Source of the DNA: Mycoplasma sp. CAG:611
GTDB lineage: Bacteria; Bacillota_I; Bacilli_A; RF39; UBA660
Assembly (NCBI GenBank): GCA_000434175.1
Contig: HF999797.1
Span: forward strand, 4,900-20,847
Direction of reading: 5' to 3'
Length of the DNA: 15,948 bases
Shown: positions 1 to 6,572 of the stretch, piece by piece
How positions within the stretch are numbered: position 1 is the first letter of the stretch
Layout: every line of letters starts with the position of its first letter
The notes under the pieces: generated by a model
What the model was told of the DNA's origin: nothing
Databases searched by the model: none
The model's input: the letters and a program-made list of their open reading frames with translations, nothing else
Made by a program: the position numbers and the translations under genes

Positions 1-540
1 TAACATTAAAAGTCCTTTTTTTTGAACTCCTACAGGATAGCCTCCAAGACCTTTTATATCATTAAAATAAATATATGTATCATCTTTATTTATTTCAATA
101 TTTACATAAATATCAGGATTATGAACATCAACAGAAACATCTTTTATATTTTTTAAAATATGTCCTCCGATAATATTATTAAATTCCATACTTGAAAATT
201 CAAAAGTTTTATCTCTTCTTTTTGTTACCACTTTAAATGTATTAAATTCTAACATAGATATTTCTTTTAAAATTATATTTTTAATATCATCAATATTAGT
301 ATTTACTTTATAACATAAATTAAACGCATGAATTCCAAAAGTATTTTTTAAAACATTTAAAATATTATTCTTGTCATAACTATTAAAATAAATATACATT
401 CTAGCATATTCTTTTACTATTTTTACATCATATTGTTTTAATTTTTCATATAAATTATTATATAAAATATTTATAAACTCTTTTCTATTATCTTTTTTAG
501 TTGTTAATTCACCATATTTTATTAAAATAACATTATCCAT
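1..540 (-). CDS. thiI: ThiI, tRNA 4-thiouridine synthase, N-terminal part (cut by window edge)
   Basis: The reading frame starts at ATG 538-540 and runs open to base 1, giving 180 residues without a stop. ThiI activates and thiolates U8 of tRNA and also contributes sulfur to thiamine thiazole synthesis. Visible signs are the start MDNVILIKYGELTTKKDNRK, matching the ThiI N-terminal ferredoxin-like domain, then a THUMP domain containing 'RRDKTFEFSSMEFNNIIGGHIL', seen here as RRDKTFEF followed by NNIIGGHIL. After that comes VDVHNPDIYVNIEI, and the end GGYPVGVQKKGLLML leads into the PP-loop, whose SGGIDSP motif would lie just outside the window. The Shine-Dalgarno region reads AAAGGAAAGTGATG just before the ATG. 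It is monocistronic at its 5' end, with its own extended -10 promoter and the terminator of the previous operon upstream. I am confident of the family. Confidence 0.9.
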   Translation of the reverse strand, partial: MDNVILIKYGELTTKKDNRKEFINILYNNLYEKLKQYDVKIVKEYARMYIYFNSYDKNNILNVLKNTFGIHAFNLCYKVNTNIDDIKNIILKEISMLEFNTFKVVTKRRDKTFEFSSMEFNNIIGGHILKNIKDVSVDVHNPDIYVNIEINKDDTYIYFNDIKGLGGYPVGVQKKGLLML

Positions 541-566
541 AACATCACTTTCCTTTTTCTTTTAAG

Positions 567-575
567 ATTATAACA
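567..575 (-). promoter_or_regulatory. Extended -10 promoter of thiI
   Basis: On the minus strand this reads TGTTATAAT, a perfect extended -10 (TGnTATAAT). It sits about 27 bases upstream of the thiI ATG, so the leader would be about 20 bases. No convincing -35 is seen, and an extended -10 can act without one. Confidence 0.55.
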
Positions 576-581
576 TAAAAT

Positions 582-615
582 AAATAAAAAGTAATGAAAA
601 AATTACTTTTTATTT
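582..615 (-). terminator. Rho-independent terminator of the radical SAM/ATP-grasp operon
   Basis: Perfect 14-base inverted repeat: arms 582-595 and 602-615, loop 596-601. On the minus strand the second arm carries TTTTT and is followed by ATTTTATG, a U-rich 3' side. The stem is AT-rich and overlaps the stop codon of the ATP-grasp gene (603-605). Confidence 0.6.
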
Positions 616-1298
616 ATTTTTATAAATTCTAATCTTGCTTTTTTTGATAAATAAAATGCTGATGATGGGTTTACATCTATAACATAATATTCATTCTGAA
701 TTTTTATTAAATCAACTGAAAATATTTCAAGCTTTAAAATTTTAGAAATATTTTCACATATATTATTAATTTTTAAATCATATATTTCAACTTTATCTTT
801 AAAAAATACTTTTTTATTTACATAATAAACTTTATATTCATAAGTATTATCAAGTTTTTCCTCTAAATAGAATTTATTCATATTAAACTTTTTAAAGAAT
901 TTATCTAATGTTACCTTATTATATACTAAAAAAATTATTCCTACATGATTATTTTCTTTACAAAATATTGGATATGTATTATCTTTTATTTTACTATAAT
1001 CAATTATTTTAGGGACATTAATATTATTTTTTCTTAATAAAATTTGAACATCTTTCTTTTTATAATTATCTAAATAATATTCTTTATTAAAAATATAATT
1101 TTCACTATTTAATCTTTTTACTATTTTATTAATTAATGGTGTGTTACATAAAAAATATATATTGGAATGATTTATATTTAAATCTTTATTAAAGTCTTCG
1201 ATTACTAAAATATCACAGTTATCCATTTTATTTTTTATTTTATTTGCTCCATTTAAAGTATTATCATATTTTGATATAAAAATTATTTTTTTATTCAT
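603..1298 (-). CDS. Short ATP-grasp family ligase-like protein
   Basis: 231 residues. ATP-grasp enzymes use ATP to activate a carboxylate and join it to an amine or thiol. Visible parts are an N-terminal alpha/beta stretch (1-70), then NKEYYLDNYKKKDVQILLRK (71-90) matching the entry helix of the fold, a nucleotide-binding lysine candidate in YPIFCKENN (K114), an acidic hinge FYLEEKL (E146), and the metal-binding end D196...YYVIDVNPSS, with D208 and N210 as the D-x-N pair seen in RimK/ITPK-type members. At 231 residues it is shorter than typical RimK-like ligases (about 290-320), and the glycine-rich loop is poorly conserved. It is the last gene of the radical SAM operon and its ATG overlaps the NUDIX stop by 8 bases. 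No good ribosome-binding site lies at normal spacing, so translation probably depends on coupling. The substrate is unknown. Confidence 0.7.
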   Translation of the reverse strand: MNKKIIFISKYDNTLNGANKIKNKMDNCDILVIEDFNKDLNINHSNIYFLCNTPLINKIVKRLNSENYIFNKEYYLDNYKKKDVQILLRKNNINVPKIIDYSKIKDNTYPIFCKENNHVGIIFLVYNKVTLDKFFKKFNMNKFYLEEKLDNTYEYKVYYVNKKVFFKDKVEIYDLKINNICENISKILKLEIFSVDLIKIQNEYYVIDVNPSSAFYLSKKARLEFIKINKK

Positions 1299-1707
1299 TT
1301 ATTTTTTCTAAAACATCCTTTTTCACATCATTCCATAATTCAATTAAGTTAGGATATGATAATATTTTTTCAACATCATCATAATTAATCCATTTTAAAC
1401 ACTCTTTATCTTTTTCTTTTATTTTTCTTTTTGTTAAACCATTTGTAAAAGCTAAAAAATAATAAACTTCTACATCATCATTATTTGAATCAGTATAACT
1501 TAATACTTTAACTGGTTCATCTTTTATAATAATGGGATTAACTGATGTTTCTTCTTCTGTTTCTCTTATTGCACATTCTTTTAATGTTTCATTTTTTTCA
1601 AGATGCCCTTTTGGAAATGAATAATCTTTATGCTTTATTCTATAAACAAGACCAATTTCTTTTGTCTTTTTATTTATTAAAATACAGCCTGCTTTTTTTA
1701 CTTTCAT
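1291..1707 (-). CDS. NUDIX hydrolase
   Basis: 138 residues, a normal size for a single-domain NUDIX protein, which hydrolyses nucleoside diphosphates linked to another moiety. The box GX5EX7REUXEEXGU is at residues 34-56: G34, E40, R48-E49 and E52-E53 are present, but the penultimate glycine is S55. The surrounding SFPKGHLEKNE and the later LKWINYDDVEKIL resemble bis(5'-nucleosyl)-tetraphosphatase/MutT-like proteins. ATG overlaps the upstream kinase stop as ATGA, and AAAGGAAG lies about 8 bases upstream, giving a strong site inside the kinase gene. In this operon it could act on a nucleotide-linked product or by-product of the kinase or ATP-grasp enzyme, but that is inference. A general house-cleaning role is equally possible. 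Confidence 0.88.
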   Translation of the reverse strand: MKVKKAGCILINKKTKEIGLVYRIKHKDYSFPKGHLEKNETLKECAIRETEEETSVNPIIIKDEPVKVLSYTDSNNDDVEVYYFLAFTNGLTKRKIKEKDKECLKWINYDDVEKILSYPNLIELWNDVKKDVLEKINE

Positions 1708-2255
1708 AATTTTTTCTTCCTTTCTAATTCTTTTTCTTTTGTTTTAGAATTATTAATATAATTTAATAATTCTAAAAAACTTTTTTCATTAACTTCATCA
1801 CATGAAGAACCATTAAATGCCCATGTAGCACACGCATATAAACAATTTATATTATTATTTTCTTTACTATGATAATAATTAATTCTTTTTATATCTTTTA
1901 AAAAATCATCTTTTTCATAACGTTTTTTTCTTATATTTTCAGGTGCTATTATAAGAACAAGATAAACATCTTTTAAATACTTTTTAGCTACCATCCATTC
2001 ATCATAACTATGAATTGAATCCAAAATTATATCTTTATCTTTTGGTAAATTTTGTAATATTTTAATTGTAGTAGTTATAAAATCTTTATTAAAACTTTCT
2101 ATATACCAGTTATGCCAAGAATTTATATTCATTTTTTTACACATTTCTTTTATCAGATCGTTTTTATATATAATTTCAAAGCCATATTTTTTACATATAT
2201 TATTTGCAAAATAACTTTTACCACTTCCATGAAGACCCGTTAAAACAATTATCAT
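1704..2255 (-). CDS. Small P-loop kinase of the AAA/adenylate-kinase-like group
   Basis: 183 residues. The Walker A motif GLHGSGKS is at residues 7-14 right after the first beta strand. The segment IILDSIHSYDEWMVAKKYL looks like the acidic strand and following helix of small-molecule and nucleotide kinases, and VLIIAPENIRKKRYEKDD resembles the lid region with paired basic residues. The layout recalls dephospho-CoA kinase and dNMP kinases, but no substrate-specific motif is recognised. The C-terminal part has an unusual cysteine-containing patch, YACATWAFNGSSCDEV. The ATG overlaps the radical SAM stop (ATGA), with AAAGGA 9 bases upstream. Context suggests it phosphorylates a small molecule or nucleotide handled by the same operon. 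That is inference. Confidence 0.7.
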   Translation of the reverse strand: MIIVLTGLHGSGKSYFANNICKKYGFEIIYKNDLIKEMCKKMNINSWHNWYIESFNKDFITTTIKILQNLPKDKDIILDSIHSYDEWMVAKKYLKDVYLVLIIAPENIRKKRYEKDDFLKDIKRINYYHSKENNNINCLYACATWAFNGSSCDEVNEKSFLELLNYINNSKTKEKELERKKKL

Positions 2256-3931
2256 AATTTATTATCCTTTAAATAATTTGCTATATAGGCAAGACAATAT
2301 GTTTCTTGAACATTTAAAAGTTTATTATATTTATCTAAATTATTTCGAAGATTTAATAAATGATCATTTTTATTAATTAGAATCCAAAAATTTAAAAAGT
2401 CATCTATTTCTTTTATGTTACCCACTTTAGGAAAATCTTGAGCTGCTAAAAAACCACATAAATTAACATCACCATTTGGTAAAATTGTAATAGCTCTTTG
2501 ACCAGCCTTACACCCTCTTATTTCAAATGGTAATTTTATTCTTGAATTAACACCTTCGTCGTTTCTTAAATAATGACCATTAACATATGTTTTTTTAGTA
2601 AGTTCTTTTTGTAATTTATTTCTAACATAATCATAATCTTTTTTATTCAACATATTATTTTCAAGGTGTTTTCCTCTTCCTGATGATATAAACCTTCTTA
2701 TAAATATAGTAATCTTCTTTCTAGACATTTTTTTAGCAAGTTTTATAACATCTTCCATATTAGATTTCATTATTACAGAATTTACTCTAACATTTATACC
2801 ATTTTTTTGTAAATATTTTAGTCCATGCATTGCTTTTTGATAGTTTTTTTTACCTCTTATTTTATCATGTGTTTTTTTATTTCCATCAATACTTACAACA
2901 ACCTTTTTTAAACCACTTTCTTTTAATTTTTTTGCTACTTCTTTAGTAACAAGAGTTCCATTTGTACCAAGTGATGTGCAAATACCTTCTTCTGTTGCAA
3001 ATCTTATTAAATCATATATTCCATTAAATAAAAGTGGTTCTCCTCCGGTAAATCTTATTTCCTGCACTCCATGTGAAGAAAAGTTTTTAATTAGTTTTAA
3101 TAAATCTTCTTTTGTTAGTTCATCTTTTTGTTTTATACCTGAATTATTTAAACAATGAATGCATTTTAAATTACATGCCCTTGTTAATTCAAGATAAACA
3201 ATATCAAAAAAACTAAACATATTTTCTACCTTTTTTGTTAATTTAGTAAATTTAATATTTAAGTTATCTTTGTTTAAATACTGTAAATCTTTAGGAAAAA
3301 TGTTATTATTTAAAATATTTTTTAATTCTTTTTTTGTTATATAAACCCTTTTTCCTGTTTTTACATCCATTAATGTACCTCCAAAAACTTCTTCACGAAT
3401 ATTAATATCATAGTTCATAATATTTTCTCCTTTCATAATAAAACAAACGCTTGTTAAATCACTTATCTTTATTTCTTTTATATCATCATAATAATTACTT
3501 AATTTTTCTAACCACCATTTTTTATCATAAACAGTACAATTAGCATAAGTTTTATTGGGAAGTTTTGTTTTATGGTTAGTACATTTAATATAAAATAATA
3601 TATAAATACCTTTAGATTTTATTTCTTTTAATACTCTATCTAAATCATATAAAGGAACATGTTGTAACACATCAGTACATATTACCAAGTTAACCTTATT
3701 TTTTGTTAATTTAGAATACTTTTTAATCGCAGGATCATATCTATAAATTTTAATTTTTTTATTCTTCTTTATTAAATCTAATAATTTACTTTTACCACAT
3801 CCATAATCTAAAACAGATGAAATGTTTAAATCATTAATTATTTTTTTTAGCATATCATATAATTTTATTGAAGTTTTGCCATAATTCTTTTTTCTTTTAT
3901 ATAATAATTTATATTGCTTTATATAATCCAT
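2252..3931 (-). CDS. Methyltransferase-radical SAM (SPASM-like) fusion protein
   Basis: 559 residues from ATG 3929-3931, which has AAGGAG 4 bases upstream. A TTG 24 bases further up is open in frame but has no site. Residues 1-168 are a class I SAM methyltransferase: motif I SSVLDYGCGKS (G-loop at 42-46), YDPAIKKY and VICTDVLQHVP. Residues 172-240 (IREEVFGGTLMDVKTGKRVY) resemble the PqqD/RRE-like N-terminal region of peptide-modifying radical SAM enzymes. Residues 246-440 are the radical SAM barrel, with C253, C257 and C260 as CX3CX2C, RFTGGEPLL at 293-301 and SIDG at 347-350. The tail has C474...G487...C492, a CX12GX4C half of SPASM, but only one further cysteine (C546) before the stop, so the second cluster pattern is missing. 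It is first of four overlapping genes. A strong internal start at 3416-3418 may also produce a free 388-residue radical SAM protein. The substrate is unknown; a peptide is a reasonable guess. Confidence 0.85.
   Translation of the reverse strand: MDYIKQYKLLYKRKKNYGKTSIKLYDMLKKIINDLNISSVLDYGCGKSKLLDLIKKNKKIKIYRYDPAIKKYSKLTKNKVNLVICTDVLQHVPLYDLDRVLKEIKSKGIYILFYIKCTNHKTKLPNKTYANCTVYDKKWWLEKLSNYYDDIKEIKISDLTSVCFIMKGENIMNYDINIREEVFGGTLMDVKTGKRVYITKKELKNILNNNIFPKDLQYLNKDNLNIKFTKLTKKVENMFSFFDIVYLELTRACNLKCIHCLNNSGIKQKDELTKEDLLKLIKNFSSHGVQEIRFTGGEPLLFNGIYDLIRFATEEGICTSLGTNGTLVTKEVAKKLKESGLKKVVVSIDGNKKTHDKIRGKKNYQKAMHGLKYLQKNGINVRVNSVIMKSNMEDVIKLAKKMSRKKITIFIRRFISSGRGKHLENNMLNKKDYDYVRNKLQKELTKKTYVNGHYLRNDEGVNSRIKLPFEIRGCKAGQRAITILPNGDVNLCGFLAAQDFPKVGNIKEIDDFLNFWILINKNDHLLNLRNNLDKYNKLLNVQETYCLAYIANYLKDNKL
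3416..3433 (-). promoter_or_regulatory. Internal ribosome-binding site and ATG at the methyltransferase/radical SAM junction
   Basis: On the minus strand AAAGGAG (3427-3433) stands 8 bases before ATG 3416-3418, in frame with the fusion. The ATG begins MNYDINIREEVFGG, exactly where the radical SAM N-terminal region begins. The site is at least as good as that of the full-length start, whose spacing is only 4. Confidence 0.55.
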
Positions 3932-3950
3932 TTTTCTCCTTAAATATAAA

Positions 3951-3983
3951 AACAATCATATTCACTAAATATATATGATTGTT
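3951..3983 (-). promoter_or_regulatory. Perfect inverted repeat in the leader of the radical SAM operon
   Basis: Arms AACAATCATAT (3951-3961) and ATATGATTGTT (3973-3983), 11 bases each with an 11-base spacer. It ends 9 bases before the AAGGAG site. On the minus strand it is followed by TTTATATTT, so as RNA it could form a hairpin with a U-rich tail, i.e. an attenuator. As DNA it could be an operator. There is nothing to decide between the two. Confidence 0.4.
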
Positions 3984-4059
3984 AAAATGTTATAATGAAA
4001 TAATAAATAACAAAAAATCAGACATAAATTTCATGCAACCACTTACCTTCTTTATTAAA

Positions 4060-4088
4060 AGAATACTAAAAATTTATGATAAATGCAA
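4060..4088 (-). promoter_or_regulatory. Candidate promoter of the radical SAM operon
   Basis: On the minus strand TTGCAT (4083-4088), 17-base spacer, TATTCT (4060-4065). The predicted start is near 4053, leaving a leader of about 120 bases that contains the inverted repeat at 3951-3983 and a possible 14-codon ORF at 3990-4034. The -35 matches the consensus only partly. Confidence 0.3.
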
Positions 4089-4096
4089 TAGTTTTG

Positions 4097-4126
4097 TTTA
4101 CATTTGGTTAATTTATTAAATACTAT
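4097..4126 (+). promoter_or_regulatory. Candidate promoter of the SPFH gene
   Basis: TTTACA (4097-4102), 18-base spacer, TACTAT (4121-4126). The predicted start is near 4133, about 45 bases before the ATG. A second -10-like TATAAT at 4149-4154 is also possible but has a poor -35. Confidence 0.35.
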
Positions 4127-4150
4127 TTAATATTATAAAATTAAATAGTA
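4121..4150. promoter_or_regulatory. Operator-like inverted repeat before the SPFH gene
   Basis: Perfect 11-base arms TACTATTTAAT (4121-4131) and ATTAAATAGTA (4140-4150), spacer 4132-4139. The repeat overlaps the candidate -10 and predicted transcription start, where a repressor would bind. It is AT-only apart from one C/G pair per arm, so chance is not excluded. Confidence 0.35.
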
Positions 4151-4177
4151 TAATAAAATTATGAAAGGAGTAATTTT

Positions 4178-4927
4178 ATGTTATATGTAATTATAGGTAT
4201 TATTGTTATTATTTTTCTAGCTTCAATTAAACAGATTAATGAATATGAAAGAGGTATAAAATTTAAACTTGGTAAATTCACTAAAATAATGAATCCAGGA
4301 TGGAATCTTGTTCTTCCAATTTTTGAATCTTATAAAAAAGTTGATATAAGAACAAAGGCAGTTGATGTTCCTGAACAAGATGCGATAACAAAAGATAATG
4401 TTTCAATTAGAATTAACGCTGTTATATACTATAAAATATTTGATGCCTCTAAATCTATTTTGGAAGTTGAAAACTTTTATTATGCTGTTAGTCAACTTGC
4501 TCAAACTACAATGAGAAATATTGTTGGATCTGTTACACTTGATGAACTTCTAAGTGAAAGAGAAACTATCTCTACTAAAATATGTGAGGTAATTGATGAA
4601 GCTACTGATCCTTGGGGAATAAAGGTTGAAAATGTTGAACTTAAAGATGTTTCCTTACCTGAGGAAATGAAAAGAGTTATTGCTAAAGTTGCTGAAGCTG
4701 AAAGAGAAAAAGCTGCGGTTATAACTAAAGCTGCTGGTGAAGTTGAAGCTTCTTCTAATTTAGCTAAAGCTGCTGAAGTTATGAATAAAACTCCAGGGGC
4801 ACTTCACTTAAGAACTCTTGCTACTTTAAATGATTTAAGCTCTGATCAATCAAATACTGTTATTTTTGCTTTACCAGTTGAAGTTTTAAGAGCATTTGAA
4901 AGTGCTTCTAATAAAAATAATAAATAA
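4178..4927 (+). CDS. SPFH/band 7 membrane protein (slipin/stomatin-like)
   Basis: 249 residues. Slipins are membrane-anchored scaffold proteins that oligomerise at ordered lipid patches. Residues 2-17 (LYVIIGIIVIIFLASI) are one N-terminal membrane segment. The band 7 domain follows: INEYERGIKFKLGKF, MNPGWNLVLPIFESYKKVDIR, VPEQDAITKDNVSIRINAV, LAQTTMRNIVGSVTLDELLSER. A helical region rich in Ala and Glu (KVAEAEREKAAVITKAAGEV) precedes a C-terminal FALPVEVLRAF segment. The length is typical of bacterial slipins. AAAGGAG lies 7 bases before ATG. It is the only plus-strand gene of the window and stands alone. The NfeD-type partner often encoded next to slipins is absent here. The family is certain; the cellular role in this organism is not. 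Confidence 0.93.
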   Translation: MLYVIIGIIVIIFLASIKQINEYERGIKFKLGKFTKIMNPGWNLVLPIFESYKKVDIRTKAVDVPEQDAITKDNVSIRINAVIYYKIFDASKSILEVENFYYAVSQLAQTTMRNIVGSVTLDELLSERETISTKICEVIDEATDPWGIKVENVELKDVSLPEEMKRVIAKVAEAEREKAAVITKAAGEVEASSNLAKAAEVMNKTPGALHLRTLATLNDLSSDQSNTVIFALPVEVLRAFESASNKNNK

Positions 4928-4932
4928 TACTT

Positions 4933-4961
4933 AAAAAATATTGGGTCTTCCAATATTTTTT
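4933..4961 (+). terminator. Rho-independent terminator of the SPFH gene
   Basis: Perfect 12-base stem: AAAAAATATTGG (4933-4944), loop GTCTT, CCAATATTTTTT (4950-4961), followed by GTTTT. It begins 5 bases after the stop. As it is A-rich on the 5' side it may also work on the opposite strand. Confidence 0.8.
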
Positions 4962-4974
4962 GTTTTAAAAGTAA

Positions 4975-5004
4975 AACTTCATTTCTTTAATTAGAAATGA
5001 AGTT
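4975..5004 (-). terminator. Rho-independent terminator of tig
   Basis: Perfect 12-base arms AACTTCATTTCT (4975-4986) and AGAAATGAAGTT (4993-5004), loop 4987-4992. Read on the minus strand it is followed by TTACTTTT and lies just after the tig stop, back to back with the SPFH terminator. Confidence 0.8.
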
Positions 5005-5009
5005 ATTAA

Positions 5010-6254
5010 TTAATTATTCTCTTTTAAGAAATTAATTGTTTTTTCCATTAAAAGTTCATATTCAATATTATATAGACCACCTACTGCACTAATAAATGCA
5101 TCTTTTTCCATACCATATTGTTTTGCTAAAGTTTCAGCTTTTTCATTTATTTCTTCTTCTGTAACTTTAATATTTTCTTTATTTTGAATTTCTTCTAAAA
5201 TAAAACTATATTTAACTCTTTTAGAAGCTTCATCTTTCATTTGATCTCTTAAAGCTTTTTCATCACTTTTTGTCATCTCATAGAATACTTCAAGTGAAAT
5301 TCCTTGCATCTTTAATTGATTTTCAAAATTTTCAACCATATGTGTAATTTCATGTTCAACCATTTCTTCAGGTATTTCTACTTCTGTATTTTCTGCAATT
5401 TTAGCTAATATTTCATCAACGAATTTGTTTTCATTATCCATCTTTTTATGTTCTTTTAAATGTTCTTCAACATGTTTTTCTAAAGTTTCAAGTGAATCAA
5501 CACCATCCATACCTAAATCTTCAAAAAATTCTTTATCAAGTTCTCTTCTTACTTTTTCTTTTATTTCATTTACTTTAACTTTAAAAACAACATCTTTTCC
5601 TTTTAAATCTTCACTTGGATAATCTTTAGGGAATGTAACATTAATTTCTTTTTCTTCATTTTTTCCCATTCCAATTAATTGTTCTTCAAAACCTGGGATA
5701 AATGTATTACTTCCTATTTCAAGTGAATAATTAGTTCCTTTACCACCTTCAAAAGCAACACCATCATTAAATCCTTCAAAATCGATTATAGCAATATTAC
5801 CATTTTCTACTTTTCCTTCTTTTACTGCTATTTCACTATATCTTTCAAGCATATTATCAATTTCAGCATTTATTTCTTCTTTTGTAACTTTTACTTCTTC
5901 TTCTTTAACTTTTAAACCAGTATATTTTTTGATATTAACCTCAGGCTTTTCAGTTACTGTAAAAACAAAAGTGCATCCATTTTCATTTATTTCTTTTAAA
6001 TCAACTTTTGGTTCAATAATAGGTTTTACATCTTTTAATGCTTTTTCATAAGCACTTGGTAAAAGGCTATCAACAGCATCAATATATAATGATTCTTTAC
6101 CATATTTTTTTAAATATAAATCTTTTGGTACCTTTCCTTTTCTAAAACCATCCATTTGAAAGTTTTGTAATTTCTTTTCTAAAGTATTTTCTAATGCTTT
6201 TTCAAATTCTTCTTTTTCTATTTTAACTTCAATTTCTTTAATATTATTTTTCAT
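5010..6254 (-). CDS. tig: Trigger factor, ribosome-associated chaperone and peptidyl-prolyl isomerase
   Basis: 414 residues, close to the usual 420-450. It binds the ribosome exit site at protein L23 and holds nascent chains. The ribosome-binding signature GFRKGKVP is at residues 36-43. The FKBP-type isomerase domain runs about 147-237 (NIAIIDFEGFNDG, NYSLEIGSNTFIPGFEEQLI, FPKDYPSEDLKGKDVVFKV). The remaining C-terminal part is the long helical substrate-binding arm, rich in Glu and Lys. Start choice: ATG 6252-6254 has AAAGGAG 9 bases upstream. The ATG three codons earlier directly abuts that site with no spacing and is unlikely. The gene is monocistronic, with a clear promoter (6282-6310) and terminator (4975-5004). 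The clpX/clpP genes often nearby in Firmicutes are not in this window. Confidence 0.97.
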   Translation of the reverse strand: MKNNIKEIEVKIEKEEFEKALENTLEKKLQNFQMDGFRKGKVPKDLYLKKYGKESLYIDAVDSLLPSAYEKALKDVKPIIEPKVDLKEINENGCTFVFTVTEKPEVNIKKYTGLKVKEEEVKVTKEEINAEIDNMLERYSEIAVKEGKVENGNIAIIDFEGFNDGVAFEGGKGTNYSLEIGSNTFIPGFEEQLIGMGKNEEKEINVTFPKDYPSEDLKGKDVVFKVKVNEIKEKVRRELDKEFFEDLGMDGVDSLETLEKHVEEHLKEHKKMDNENKFVDEILAKIAENTEVEIPEEMVEHEITHMVENFENQLKMQGISLEVFYEMTKSDEKALRDQMKDEASKRVKYSFILEEIQNKENIKVTEEEINEKAETLAKQYGMEKDAFISAVGGLYNIEYELLMEKTINFLKENN

Positions 6255-6281
6255 ATATAACATCTCCTTTGTACGCTTAAT

Positions 6282-6310
6282 ATTATATCTTAAAAAATCT
6301 TTTATAGCAA
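6282..6310 (-). promoter_or_regulatory. Sigma-A-type promoter of tig
   Basis: On the minus strand TTGCTA (6305-6310), 17-base spacer, TATAAT (6282-6287). The predicted start is about 6275, giving a leader of about 20 bases with the ribosome-binding site AAAGGAG at 6264-6270. This is the best-looking promoter in the window. Confidence 0.7.
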
Positions 6311-6362
6311 CATTAATTTTTAAAAAATTAGTGTTTGCAATTTAAACTAATAAACTTTGTTT

Positions 6363-6547
6363 TTAATTATTTGTTTTATATATTCTTGCTTGTTGCAATA
6401 CTTCATCACTAAACGGTTTTTCTTTTTTTACTTAAATAATCTTTATTATCTTTCTTCTTATAATTTTATCCATAAAGCTCTCCAATTAGATTGATTACGA
6501 TATATCAAATGCTTTGCAAATAGCTAATTTTGACTTTTCAAAAACAA
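6363..6547 (-). pseudogene. Possible decayed ORF in the tig-mraY gap
   Basis: The 343-base stretch 6255-6597 has no intact gene. Apart from the tig promoter and the mraY terminator it holds protein-like scraps on the minus strand. ATG 6471-6473, preceded by TTGGAG at good spacing, opens 13 codons and stops at 6432-6434. The same frame continues after that stop for 22 codons, VKKEKPFSDEVLQQARIYKTNN, and ends at 6363-6365. Just upstream in another frame EKSKLAICKAFDIS stops at 6495-6497. A mix of unusual codons (CCG, TCG) and a broken frame is compatible with a small dead gene. I recognise no family, and chance ORF scraps remain a real alternative. Confidence 0.2.
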
Positions 6548-6572
6548 AAGATGAATTTTAAAAATTCATCTT
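6548..6572 (-). terminator. Rho-independent terminator of mraY
   Basis: On the minus strand AAGATGAATTTT and AAAATTCATCTT form a stem (6548-6572; the innermost A/T pairs form the loop), followed by TTGTTTTTG. It lies 25 bases after the mraY stop. Confidence 0.7.

Noticed and set aside
2976..3158. Plus-strand ORF of 60 codons
   Set aside because: It lies antisense inside the radical SAM barrel, which has clear cysteine and GGEP motifs on the other strand; no ribosome-binding site or family likeness.
603..3931. Prokaryotic viperin-like antiviral cassette (radical SAM with nucleotide kinase and NUDIX)
   Set aside because: The radical SAM protein has an RRE-like N-terminus and a SPASM half, which viperins lack, and the ATP-grasp partner does not fit.
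3932..3955. TTG start adding 8 residues to the methyltransferase-radical SAM protein
   Set aside because: The added codons contain the AAGGAG site of the ATG at 3929-3931, so they are leader rather than coding sequence.
3984..4177. Riboswitch in the divergent intergenic region
   Set aside because: A 9-base outer stem (4023-4031 with 4070-4078) and an inner TTCTTT/AAAGAA hairpin exist, but no conserved riboswitch core could be recognised; AT-rich pairing by chance is likely.
5425..5622. Plus-strand ORF of 65 codons, Ser/Phe-rich
   Set aside because: Antisense shadow of the Glu/Lys-rich part of trigger factor, which produces Ser/Phe/Leu codons on the opposite strand.
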